64,000 nucleotides of DNA from Frankia casuarinae (GTDB lineage: Bacteria > Actinomycetota > Actinomycetes > Frankiales > Frankiaceae): contig NC_007777.1 in assembly GCF_000013345.1 (NCBI RefSeq), positions 248,001 through 312,000 of the forward strand. Reading direction: 5' to 3'. Below the pieces are notes generated by a model that saw only the letters and a program-made list of their open reading frames with translations, made no database searches and was not told the origin of the DNA. Numbering within the stretch: position 1 is the first letter of the stretch; each line of letters begins with the position of its first letter. This document shows, in pieces, positions 43,680-51,712 of this stretch. A program made the position numbers and the translations under genes.

Positions 43680-45116
43680 TTAATACCTCCGGCGGGCGGC
43701 TGCGGCGACTGTCGGTGTCCGTGATGGTGTCCGTGATGGTGTCCGCGACGGCATCGGGGCGGGCAGCGGGACGGGCAGACTGTGCGGGCGGCGGTGGACC
43801 GCGTCGAGGACGGTCGCTCCCGCCGCGACGGCCAGCACGTTCATGCCGAAGCTGCTCGGCAGCACCATCCGCTCGGGATCGGTGCACACACGTGAGTGCG
43901 CGGCGATCTCCTCGTGCAGGTCGACCAACAGATCCGGCAGGCAGAGCGCGGCGGCCTCGGTGAGAACGACGATTTCCGGGTCCATCATGTCCACGAGCAG
44001 GCTGATCATCCGACCCACCAGCCGGAGCCTGGCGCGCAACAGCGACAGCGCGCGCGGGTCGCCGGCGAGCCCGGCGTGCAGCAGCACCTGCAGGTCCGGA
44101 CGGGAGATGATCCCGTCCTGGGTCGCCCGCAGCAGCATGGTCCGTTCCGACAGCGCCGCCTGCGCGCAGCCCGACCGGCCGCAGCGGCACGGGACGTCGC
44201 TGTCGGCGAGCCGCAGGTGAGCGATGCCGCCCGCAGCGGAATGCGGTCCGATGTGCACCGATCCGTCGGTGGCGAACGCGGCGTCGACCACGTTGCCGAC
44301 GAACAGCTGCAGCAGGCTGCGCCGGGCGCGCGGGTCGCCGAAGAGGATCTCCGCCTGGGCCAGGGCGCGGGCGTGCCCGTCGACGTGCACCGGCATGCCC
44401 ATGGCCGCCGCCAGCACCTCCCGGACCGGCACGTCATGCCAGTCCAGGGGCTCGTGTTCGATCACCACGCCGAGGTCGGGGTCGACCCGGCCGCCGGTGA
44501 CGACGCCGAGGCCGAGGACACGGTTGCCCTGGGCGCGCCGGGCGAGGAAGTCGGGCAGATGTCGGGCGATCATCCGAAGGACGTCCGCCGGGCCCCCCTC
44601 CCGCGGCAACTGCTCCCGCGTCACCACCTGTCCACGCAGGTCGACAAGGCTGAAGGTGACGAACGGGACGGCGATGTGCACCCCGCAGGCCAGATGAAGG
44701 TCGGTGTCCACGTCCAGGGGCACGTGCGGCCGCCCGGCCCGGGGAGCCAGCGAGGAGGCGGGAAGCTCTCGGAGCAGACCCAGGGAGATCAGCCCGGCTG
44801 TCTGCCGGGAGACCGCCGCCGGGCTGAGCCCTGTTGCCCTCCCGATGGCGGTGCGGGCGACCGGACCGTGGTCGAGGACCGCCCGCAGGATCGCCGCCGC
44901 GGAGCCCGCGGGGCCGCCCGGGGCACCGTAACCACTGGGGGCGCCGGAGCCGCCGGAGCCGCCTGGGCTGCCTGGGCTGCCTGGGCCGCCGGCAGTGGTT
45001 CTCCCGGCTCCAAGCCTGGAGACGACCCCCGCCGCGGCCCGCGGCCTTCCCTGCGCCGGCAGCGTTTCCCGCGCCGACATCTTGTCGCGTACTGGCGCCT
45101 TGTCGCGTACGGGCAC
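43680..45116 (-). CDS. ROK-family transcriptional regulator
   Basis: A 478-aa protein. After an N-terminal VRDK repeat and Gly/Ser/Pro linker (about 75 residues) a winged helix follows (TAIGRATGLSPAAVSRQTAGL), then a ROK sugar-kinase-like fold with the zinc motif CRCGRSGCAQA. The C-terminal 40 residues are Pro/Ser/Thr repeats (PSRTPSRTP). GTG 45116 has GAGGAGG upstream. It may regulate the downstream TauD-Ssu genes, although ROK proteins usually sense sugars. Confidence 0.88.
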   Translation of the reverse strand: MPVRDKAPVRDKMSARETLPAQGRPRAAAGVVSRLGAGRTTAGGPGSPGSPGGSGGSGAPSGYGAPGGPAGSAAAILRAVLDHGPVARTAIGRATGLSPAAVSRQTAGLISLGLLRELPASSLAPRAGRPHVPLDVDTDLHLACGVHIAVPFVTFSLVDLRGQVVTREQLPREGGPADVLRMIARHLPDFLARRAQGNRVLGLGVVTGGRVDPDLGVVIEHEPLDWHDVPVREVLAAAMGMPVHVDGHARALAQAEILFGDPRARRSLLQLFVGNVVDAAFATDGSVHIGPHSAAGGIAHLRLADSDVPCRCGRSGCAQAALSERTMLLRATQDGIISRPDLQVLLHAGLAGDPRALSLLRARLRLVGRMISLLVDMMDPEIVVLTEAAALCLPDLLVDLHEEIAAHSRVCTDPERMVLPSSFGMNVLAVAAGATVLDAVHRRPHSLPVPLPAPMPSRTPSRTPSRTPTVAAAARRRY

Positions 45117-45492
45117 GGAGAACCTCCTCGCGATGCGACCACGCGGCCGACGGGGCCTCTCGTCGCCGCGCACGCGCAAGGCGTGCAAACACAGGGCAGG
45201 TGGAACGCACGGAAAAGTCAGGACCGGGGGCCCGGCTGACCACAGGGACGGTGGACCGGAGGGAGGGGCCCACCCTTCGCTGACATCAGGTCGGCGGCCG
45301 TTGGCCGGCTCGGGTACGAGGCGGCAGGTGCCGTCACCGGGCGCCGGGGGCTTACGGTGACGGATGCCAGTCGGCGGAACGGGGCCTGATGATCAGCGGG
45401 ATCGATGGTAAGGGTGACAGAGCGCGCTCGCGACGCGATGAAAGTCAATGTGTGCACGGCAGACCAGAAGCGGGCGCCGGCTCATGACGCTG

Positions 45493-45521
45493 ACAGTAGA
45501 TATCATTCCGCCGCTTGTCAA
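45493..45521 (-). promoter_or_regulatory. Strong sigma-70-type promoter for the ROK/tau gene set
   Basis: On the minus strand: TTGACA (45521-45516), 17-nt spacer, TACTGT (45498-45493). It lies in an AT-rich patch and predicts an unusually long leader of about 370 nt before the ROK GTG at 45116. Confidence 0.6.
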
Positions 45522-45550
45522 TAAAAAAAGTAGAGATTATCGCCTTCCAC

Positions 45551-46774
45551 TCAGCCGACTAGGAGAATAAGCGGGGGCGCGGCGAGCACGATGATCGCCC
45601 CGAAGTAGGCGCACGGCGGCATCCACCATGGCACTTCCGGCGGGTCGAGGAGCCGGGTGATCCGCGAGATGACCGGATTGGCCGTGCCGCGCCGGGGGCC
45701 GCCGCCGACCGGTCGTGTCTGGCCGGGCGCCGCATCGCCGGGGTCTGGCCCGCCGGCGTCTGGGTTGCCCGGGCCGGGCGGGCCGGAATCGCGGACGCCG
45801 ACCGCCGTAGGCTCGTGGGAGCCGAGTGCGGGCAGCACAGCGGCCGGAGAATCGATGATCCCCAGCGCCCCGGCGGGGACCGGTGCCCTTGCCCCGCCCA
45901 GCCGGGCCAAGGCCCGCGCGAGCGATCGGCGGCTTGTCTGCCGGGCCGCCGCGTCGTCGGCGAGCATCTCGACGAGGAGCGAGACGGCCGCGGTCGCCTC
46001 CCTGGCCGGGTCCAGGAACGGGAAGGTCCGCTCCCACGCGACGAACGGCTGGATGACGAGGTCGTGACGACCGGCGACGTGGGCCGCCTCGTGGGCGAGC
46101 ACGGCGTCCAGTTCGGTGGCGTCGAGGGTGTTCAGTAGCCCGCGGGAGACCACAACCCGGGCGTGCCGCACCCCCGGCACGCAGTAGGCGACCGCGACGG
46201 GATGATCGAGGATACGCAGTAGAATGCCGGCCCGGTCCCGGTGTTCGCACAGGCAGCAGCCGGTTGCGCCCCCGCCGTCGGCGGTTGTGCCAGGGTCGGT
46301 GGCCGCACCAGAGTCCGCGGCTGTGCCGGAATGATGGGACGCATGGCCGGGCGGGACGCAGGTCTCATGCCGGCGATGCCGACGGCCAGCCAGATCGACC
46401 AGGTCGCGGTGTCGGTGACGCTCGCGAAGGGTGGCGGCGCTGGAGGTGCCGAGCACCCCGAACAGCCGGGAGGCCAAGGCCGCCGCCACAGCGAGGCCGA
46501 TGAGGTTGATCAGGCCCAGGCCCGTCAGCGGCGCGCCGGCCGCGATGTTGTCGAGATGGTCGACGATGGCGGTCGGGGTGTCGCCGGACAGCGGTGAGAC
46601 GGTGAACGCGATCGCCGCGAGTAGCGCCGACACTCCGCCGGCCAGACCGACCGCCTGCCAGAGCACGATCGCCGCCCGTGGACATCGGTAGGGCCAGCGC
46701 GCGGCGGCCAGCAGGCGTGGGACCGGCCAGGCCAACACGCCCGCGAACAGGGCGAGAAGTGCCGCGGTCGTCAT
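45551..46774 (-). CDS. M56 (BlaR1/MecR1-like) membrane metallopeptidase
   Basis: A 407-aa membrane peptidase. Helices near residues 5-25, 37-60 and 85-105, a loop rich in His/Thr/Gly, then the zinc site HEAAH with a downstream glutamate in EMLADDAA and a C-terminal helix. There is no penicillin-sensor domain, so it is the short actinobacterial M56 form. It is paired with BlaI 13 nt upstream and probably cleaves or relieves that repressor. Confidence 0.88.
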   Translation of the reverse strand: MTTAALLALFAGVLAWPVPRLLAAARWPYRCPRAAIVLWQAVGLAGGVSALLAAIAFTVSPLSGDTPTAIVDHLDNIAAGAPLTGLGLINLIGLAVAAALASRLFGVLGTSSAATLRERHRHRDLVDLAGRRHRRHETCVPPGHASHHSGTAADSGAATDPGTTADGGGATGCCLCEHRDRAGILLRILDHPVAVAYCVPGVRHARVVVSRGLLNTLDATELDAVLAHEAAHVAGRHDLVIQPFVAWERTFPFLDPAREATAAVSLLVEMLADDAAARQTSRRSLARALARLGGARAPVPAGALGIIDSPAAVLPALGSHEPTAVGVRDSGPPGPGNPDAGGPDPGDAAPGQTRPVGGGPRRGTANPVISRITRLLDPPEVPWWMPPCAYFGAIIVLAAPPLILLVG

Positions 46775-46787
46775 GTCCCGGCTAACG

Positions 46788-47345
46788 CTACCGGTGGTCG
46801 GGCGGAATCTGGGCCGTTCGATCCGGGTCGGTGGCTACCGTGACGATCTGCTCCGGGTCGTCGCGGGGCGGGTCTCCGATCGCCGGACCGCGCCGGGCCT
46901 CGGCGTGCCGGACCTCCGTGTGCGGATCCTCGGCCTGCGGATCCTCGGCGCGCGGGGCCTCGGCGCCAGGCACGAAGATGCCGGGTGCCCCGGAACCGAC
47001 GGGTTCCAGGGCACGGCGAAGGATCTCGGCCTCCTCCGCGGACACCGACCCCACGAAGCGGACCAGGGCGGAACCACGATCGTCCGCCGTGCCGAGCGCC
47101 TCCATCATCGCCTCGGCCACGACGGCCTCGCGACTGTCGCTGGCCGCGTAGCGATGCGCGCGCGCCGAACGCTGACGCCGCACGAATCCCTTCCGTTCCA
47201 ACCGTTCGAGCACGGTCAGCACGGTGGTGTACGCGAGATCGCGTTCATGCTGGAGACGGCCGGCGACCTCGCGGGCGGTCAGCCAGTCGTCGCTCGCCCA
47301 CAACACGTCCATGACCGACCGTTCGAGGTCACCCAGGCGCGCCAT
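46788..47345 (-). CDS. BlaI/MecI-family repressor with extended C-terminus
   Basis: A 185-aa winged-helix repressor: MARLGDLERSVMDVLWASDD, LAYTTVLTVLERLERKGFV. The family is about 125 aa; the last 60 residues are an Ala/Glu/Asp/Pro-rich extension with AEDP-type repeats. ATG 47345. A perfect dyad resembling Bla-box sites lies 10 nt upstream, so autoregulation is likely. Possible targets include the M56 gene and cydAB, which diverge from it. Confidence 0.9.
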   Translation of the reverse strand: MARLGDLERSVMDVLWASDDWLTAREVAGRLQHERDLAYTTVLTVLERLERKGFVRRQRSARAHRYAASDSREAVVAEAMMEALGTADDRGSALVRFVGSVSAEEAEILRRALEPVGSGAPGIFVPGAEAPRAEDPQAEDPHTEVRHAEARRGPAIGDPPRDDPEQIVTVATDPDRTAQIPPDHR

Positions 47346-47355
47346 GGTGCCAATC

Positions 47356-47368
47356 CTACGTGGCGTAG
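47356..47368. promoter_or_regulatory. Candidate BlaI operator (CTACG-TGG-CGTAG)
   Basis: Perfect 5-bp dyad with a 3-nt centre, immediately upstream of blaI. It contains the TAC/GTA core typical of BlaI sites. Confidence 0.5.
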
Positions 47369-47611
47369 AACATTCGTGGAACCGAACGGGGTGCTTCGTT
47401 GAGGCCTGTTGCGTCACAGCCACGCGGCAACGGTGCCGGCCGTCGGGGAGGAACCGGGGAGGAACCGGCCTTCCAGCCCCCGATCTGCCTCCCGGCTCCC
47501 GATCGGCGCCCGGCTCCGGACCAGTGCGAACCCGCCGGCTGACTGATCCGCCGCCGTTCACGCGGCCCGAATTCCTTTACAAGGAAACATCTTCATGACT
47601 TAGGGGACTAT

Positions 47612-47707
47612 CTATCCGCCGAACGGGCTATCCGCCGAACGGGCTATCCATCGAACGGGCTATCCATCGAACGGGCTATCCGCCGAACGGGCTATCCATC
47701 AAACAGG
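47612..47707 (+). repeat. 16-bp tandem repeat, six copies, upstream of cydA
   Basis: Six head-to-tail copies of CTATCCGCCGAACGGG, three with CCAT in place of CCGC, lie between blaI and cydA, 235 nt before the cydA start. The rest of the 600-nt gap has no gene. Confidence 0.95.
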
Positions 47708-47941
47708 ATGACGGCCGCAATGGAGGTATCTTTCGGTCCCGCCCCGTGCCGTCGACCGTGGCGCACGTCTCGACAGCGCCGTCGGTAGTGCCGTCGGTCT
47801 TGACCATGTCATCGAGCTCACTGCGCTTTGCTCGTCGCCAGGAGAATTGGCTACATACCGTAGAAACCTCTATGCCTCGTAGAGGATCGGTTGGCTCTCG
47901 GCCGATTTTTCCCCTCGCGGCCCACCGAAGGAGCTGTGCGC

Positions 47942-49609
47942 ATGGTTCTCGCCGCTGATGCCGTCGACCTTGCCCGCGCCCAGACAGCGTTCTCCCTCGC
48001 GTTTCACATCTGTTTCGCCGTGTTCGGGGTCGGCATGCCGTGGCTGCTGATCTACACCGAGGGGCGTTGGGTGCGGACCGGTGACGAGACCTGGCTGGCG
48101 CTCACGAAGAAGTGGTCGCGGGCATTCGCCGTGCTGTTCGCGGTCGGGGCCGTCTCGGGAACGGTGCTCTCGTTCGAGTTCGGCCTGCTCTGGCCCGCGT
48201 TCATGTCGAAGTACGGCAGTGCGCTCGGACTGTCGTTCTCCCTGGAGGGCTTCGCGTTCTTCACCGAGGCGATCTTTGTCGGGATGTACCTGTACGGCTG
48301 GAAGCGCTTGTCGCCGCGCGCGCACTGGCTCACGCTATGGCCGATCGCGATCTCCGGCACCCTGTCGACGTTGTTCATCATCACGGTGAACGCCTGGATG
48401 AACGTGCCACGGGGGATCACCGAGGTGAACGGCAAGGTCGTCGCCGCCGAGCCGTTCGCGCCCTTTCTGAGCCCGGGGACTCCGCCCCAGGTGGTCCACA
48501 TGCTGCTGGCCGCGCTGATGTGCACCGGCGGGGCCGTCTCCAGCATTTACGCGGTCGGCATGCTGCGCGGTCGCCGGGACGCCTACCACCAGCGCGGGCT
48601 GCGGATCGGCCTGGCGGTGGTGCTGGTCTGTGCGCCGCTTCAGCTGATCGTGGGGGACTGGGCGGCCCGGATCGCCGGGGCCAACCAGCCGTTCAAGCTG
48701 GCCGCGATGGAAGGGCTTTACCACACCAGGTCGCACGCGCCGCTGACCCTCGGCGGGTTCTACGACGACAAGAGCGGCGAGGTCCGCTACGGGCTGGAGA
48801 TCCCCGGTCTGCTCTCGCTGATGGAGGGATTCAGTACAGATCACGTGATCACCGGTCTGGACGCCGCGCCGCCGGACGAGCGCCCGAACGGCCTGCTGGT
48901 GCACGGGTCGTTCGCGACGATGGTCGGGTTCGGTTCCGCGCTGATCGGACTGTCCGCTCTGACTGGTGCCGCCGTCGTCCGCCGGCGCCGTCGCGGCGAG
49001 AAGACGCTGCTGCCCACCGGACGGCCGTGGCTGTTCGCCGCGGCGGCCACGGGACCGGCGTCCGCGCTGTCGATGATGGCCGGCTGGGAGGTCACCGAGG
49101 GTAGTCGTCAACCGTGGATCGTGGGCGGTCACATGCGGGTTCACGACGCGGTGACGGGCGCCGACGGGGTCGCGCCGATGTTCGCCGGCTCCCTGGTCTT
49201 GTACCTGGGGCTCGCGGGTGCGCTGATCCTCATCCTGCGCCGGATGGCCACCGGCGGCCCGGCCGTCGCGGAGATCCGGTCCGGGCGGCCCGCCGCGGGC
49301 GTCCACCGCACGGCCGTCCACGGCGCGGGGCAGGCGAGCCCGGCCAGGCCCGGACGGACAACCGATTCCGATTCGCCATCCATCCCGAAGCCGCGACCCG
49401 AACCGGCGGCGGTTGAACCGGCGGCGGTTGAACCGGCGGTTGAACCGCCGGTCGAACTGCCGGTCGAACTGCCGGTCGAACCGCCGGTGGCCGGCAGGCG
49501 GCGCACCGGCGGCGGTCCCGAGGGATCCCGCGGTTCGGCGCACCCGGGTGAGACAACGGGAACGGGATCCGACGGCACCACCGGTTTCGGCGGGCGGGGA
49601 GAAGACTGA
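47942..49609 (+). CDS. cydA: Cytochrome bd-type ubiquinol/menaquinol oxidase subunit I
   Basis: A 555-aa membrane subunit of the terminal oxidase reducing O2 to water. Haem ligand H22 is in the first helix (LAFHICFAVFGVG); the family signature GWEVTEGSRQPW and the downstream HMRVHDAV are present. The core ends near residue 450; a hydrophilic tail of about 100 residues with VEPAAVEP/VELPVELP repeats is unusual. ATG 47942 has AAGGAGC upstream. The stop and the cydB start share one base. Confidence 0.93.
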   Translation: MVLAADAVDLARAQTAFSLAFHICFAVFGVGMPWLLIYTEGRWVRTGDETWLALTKKWSRAFAVLFAVGAVSGTVLSFEFGLLWPAFMSKYGSALGLSFSLEGFAFFTEAIFVGMYLYGWKRLSPRAHWLTLWPIAISGTLSTLFIITVNAWMNVPRGITEVNGKVVAAEPFAPFLSPGTPPQVVHMLLAALMCTGGAVSSIYAVGMLRGRRDAYHQRGLRIGLAVVLVCAPLQLIVGDWAARIAGANQPFKLAAMEGLYHTRSHAPLTLGGFYDDKSGEVRYGLEIPGLLSLMEGFSTDHVITGLDAAPPDERPNGLLVHGSFATMVGFGSALIGLSALTGAAVVRRRRRGEKTLLPTGRPWLFAAAATGPASALSMMAGWEVTEGSRQPWIVGGHMRVHDAVTGADGVAPMFAGSLVLYLGLAGALILILRRMATGGPAVAEIRSGRPAAGVHRTAVHGAGQASPARPGRTTDSDSPSIPKPRPEPAAVEPAAVEPAVEPPVELPVELPVEPPVAGRRRTGGGPEGSRGSAHPGETTGTGSDGTTGFGGRGED

Positions 49610-50601
49610 TGACCAGCGCTGACCTCCTTCTGATCATCATGGTGGTAGGGCTCACCGCCTACGCGCTGCTCGGTGGCGCGGACTTTGGTGGCGGGGTGTG
49701 GGACCTACTGGCACGCGGACGGCACGCCGGCGACCAGCGGAAACTGATCTCGGCGTCACTCGGCCCGGTGTGGGAGGCCAACCATGTCTGGCTGATCTTC
49801 ATCGTGGTGGCGATGTTCAGCGGGTTTCCCGAGGCCTACGGGGTGATCGGCTCCTCTCTGGAGGTGCCGCTGTCCGTGGCCCTCGTCGGCATCGTGCTGC
49901 GTGGCGCCGCGTACGTGTACCGGTCCTACGGGGCGGGTGGGGCCGGTCCCGACCACTGGTGGGGGCACGTCTTCGCGGTCTCCTCGACGATCGCCCCGTT
50001 CGCGCTCGGGGTGGCCGGTGCGGCTCTGGCCAGCGGTGATCTGTCGACCGACGACCCGTTCGCGCCGGTGCGCAGCCCGTTCGGGCTCGTCTGCGGGGCC
50101 TTCGCGGTCGCCGCGACGGCCTTCCTCGCCGCCGTCTACCTCTGCCGGGACGCCGCCTCTTCCCCGGCCACCGCGCACCTGGTGGCCGACTTCCGCCGGC
50201 GGGCCATCGGCGGCGCCGTGCTCTGCGGTGCACTCGCCGCGATCCTGCTGCCCCTGCTGTGGGCGGACGCCCCGCAGGTCGCCGGCCGGTTCAGGGACCG
50301 CTCGCTTCCCCTGGTAGCCCTGTCCACCCTCGGCGGGATCGGCGCCCTCGTCGCGCTCTGGCGCGAGCAGTTCGGTGCCGCCCGCATCGCGGCCGGTCTC
50401 GCCGTCGGCGCGATGCTCTGGGGCTGGGCGGTGGCCCAGTACCCGGACCTGGTGGTCGGGCAGGCCACGGTGGACACGGCCGCGGCGCCGACGACGAACA
50501 TCCGGGCCATGCTGTTCGCCATCGCCGGCGGTCTGGTGGTGCTTGTGCCGTCCCTGATGATGCTGTTCCGGCTGTTCTCCCGGCCGGAACCGGCGGAGTG
50601 A
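49609..50601 (+). CDS. cydB: Cytochrome bd-type oxidase subunit II
   Basis: A 330-aa membrane protein with about eight or nine helices. Typical N-terminal GGADFGGGVWDLLA and PVWEANHVWLIFIVVAMFSGFP. It forms the heterodimer with CydA. The start ATG shares a base with the cydA stop (TGATG). The stop codon lies inside the first copy of a 17-bp tandem repeat. No cydCD assembly exporter is in the window. Confidence 0.95.
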   Translation: MTSADLLLIIMVVGLTAYALLGGADFGGGVWDLLARGRHAGDQRKLISASLGPVWEANHVWLIFIVVAMFSGFPEAYGVIGSSLEVPLSVALVGIVLRGAAYVYRSYGAGGAGPDHWWGHVFAVSSTIAPFALGVAGAALASGDLSTDDPFAPVRSPFGLVCGAFAVAATAFLAAVYLCRDAASSPATAHLVADFRRRAIGGAVLCGALAAILLPLLWADAPQVAGRFRDRSLPLVALSTLGGIGALVALWREQFGAARIAAGLAVGAMLWGWAVAQYPDLVVGQATVDTAAAPTTNIRAMLFAIAGGLVVLVPSLMMLFRLFSRPEPAE

Positions 50602-50695
50602 TCGGGCCGGTGCAGTGATCGGGCCGGTGCAGTGATCGGGCTGGTGCAGTGATCGGGCTGGTGCAGTGATCGGGCCGGTGCAGTGATCGGGCCGG
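50597..50695 (+). repeat. 17-bp tandem repeat, six copies, covering the cydB stop
   Basis: Six copies of AGTGATCGGGCCGGTGC, two with CTG for CCG and the last one partial. The first copy includes the cydB TGA. Confidence 0.95.
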
Positions 50696-50713
50696 CCCGC
50701 CGCGGCGGTGGGC

Positions 50714-50719
50714 TACGGT
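50714..50719 (+). promoter_or_regulatory. Likely -10 element of a leaderless transcript
   Basis: TACGGT ends 6 nt before the GTG at 50726. Such spacing places the transcription start at or next to the start codon, as in leaderless actinobacterial mRNAs. No clear -35 element. Confidence 0.4.
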
Positions 50720-50725
50720 CATCGC

Positions 50726-51526
50726 GTGACCTCTGCCCCCGCTCAGGCGCCGGTCATCGCGGGTGAGTCGCTCACCCGCCGGCAGCTCGTCGTCGAGGTC
50801 TGGCTCGTGCTCGGGGTCTCCTTCGCCACCTCGGCGCTGTTCGCGGTCATCCGCTACGTCGGGGTGCTGACCCGGCCGGGCCCCGTCCGTTCCCAGGTGG
50901 CCCGGCTGAACACCTCGGCGGCGCCGGGACGGCCTTGGCTCGACCTTGCGCTCCAACTCGCCGACCTGGTCACCGGGCTGGTGCCAGCGCTGCTCGCCGT
51001 ATACCTGCTGACGAGGCACGGAGGCGGACCGCGGGCGATCGGCCTGGACGGTCGGCACACCGGTCGCGACGCCGGCCGGGGAGCGGCGATCGCGGCCGGG
51101 GTCGGCGGGCTCGGCCTGGGCCTCTACCTGCTGGCGTGGCACAGCGGGGCGAACCTCACCGTCGCGCCCTCGGGCCTGCCGGACGTGTGGTGGCGTGTAC
51201 CGGTCCTGGTCCTCAGCGCGGCGCAGAACGGCCTCGCCGAGGAGGTCATCGTCACCGGGTACCTGCTGGTGCGGCTGCGTGAACTTGGTGTCGCGGCCAA
51301 CCGGGCGCTGGCGGCCAGCGCCCTGCTCCGCGGTTCCTATCACCTCTACCAGGGGCTCGGTGGGTTCACCGGTAACCTCGCGATGGGCCTGCTGTTCGGC
51401 CGGATGTTCCAGCGGACCGGCCGGGTGCTGCCGCTCGTCATCGCCCACGCACTCATCGACACCGTCGCGTTCGTCGGATACGTAGCGTTGGTCGGAAAGA
51501 TCTCCTGGATCCCGGCGCCGCGCTAA
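50726..51526 (+). CDS. CPBP-family intramembrane metalloprotease (Abi/CAAX-like)
   Basis: A 266-aa multi-pass membrane protein. Motif 1 is NGLAEEVIVTGYLLVRLRELG (EExxx(R/T) type), motif 2 SYHLYQGLGGF and motif 3 IAHALIDT carry the metal-binding Glu and His residues. About seven helices. GTG 50726 has no ribosome binding site and is probably leaderless. Substrates of these proteases in actinobacteria are mostly unknown. Confidence 0.88.
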   Translation: MTSAPAQAPVIAGESLTRRQLVVEVWLVLGVSFATSALFAVIRYVGVLTRPGPVRSQVARLNTSAAPGRPWLDLALQLADLVTGLVPALLAVYLLTRHGGGPRAIGLDGRHTGRDAGRGAAIAAGVGGLGLGLYLLAWHSGANLTVAPSGLPDVWWRVPVLVLSAAQNGLAEEVIVTGYLLVRLRELGVAANRALAASALLRGSYHLYQGLGGFTGNLAMGLLFGRMFQRTGRVLPLVIAHALIDTVAFVGYVALVGKISWIPAPR

Positions 51527-51712
51527 GGTTACGGGTGGGGAAATAGAGATCGTCTGATGGGCATACGATGCGTATCTCAACGGTGTATCGCGGAGGCGGT
51601 GGATCGTTCGAGGACGTCAACGTCGGCGGGTTCGGGGCGCCGGAAGGCCATGGGGCGCCGGAAGGCATAGCCGTCGAGTGCCTGCCGCGGTACGGCTGGT
51701 CGGGGAGGACCG

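Noticed and set aside
45218-45457. 79-codon minus-strand frame in the ROK leader, considered as a leader peptide
   Set aside because: No ribosome binding site and no Cys, Met or other attenuator-like run; an RNA element is possible but not visible.
47612-47707. Regular repeats considered as a CRISPR array
   Set aside because: The 16-bp units are directly adjacent with no spacers and no cas genes are present.
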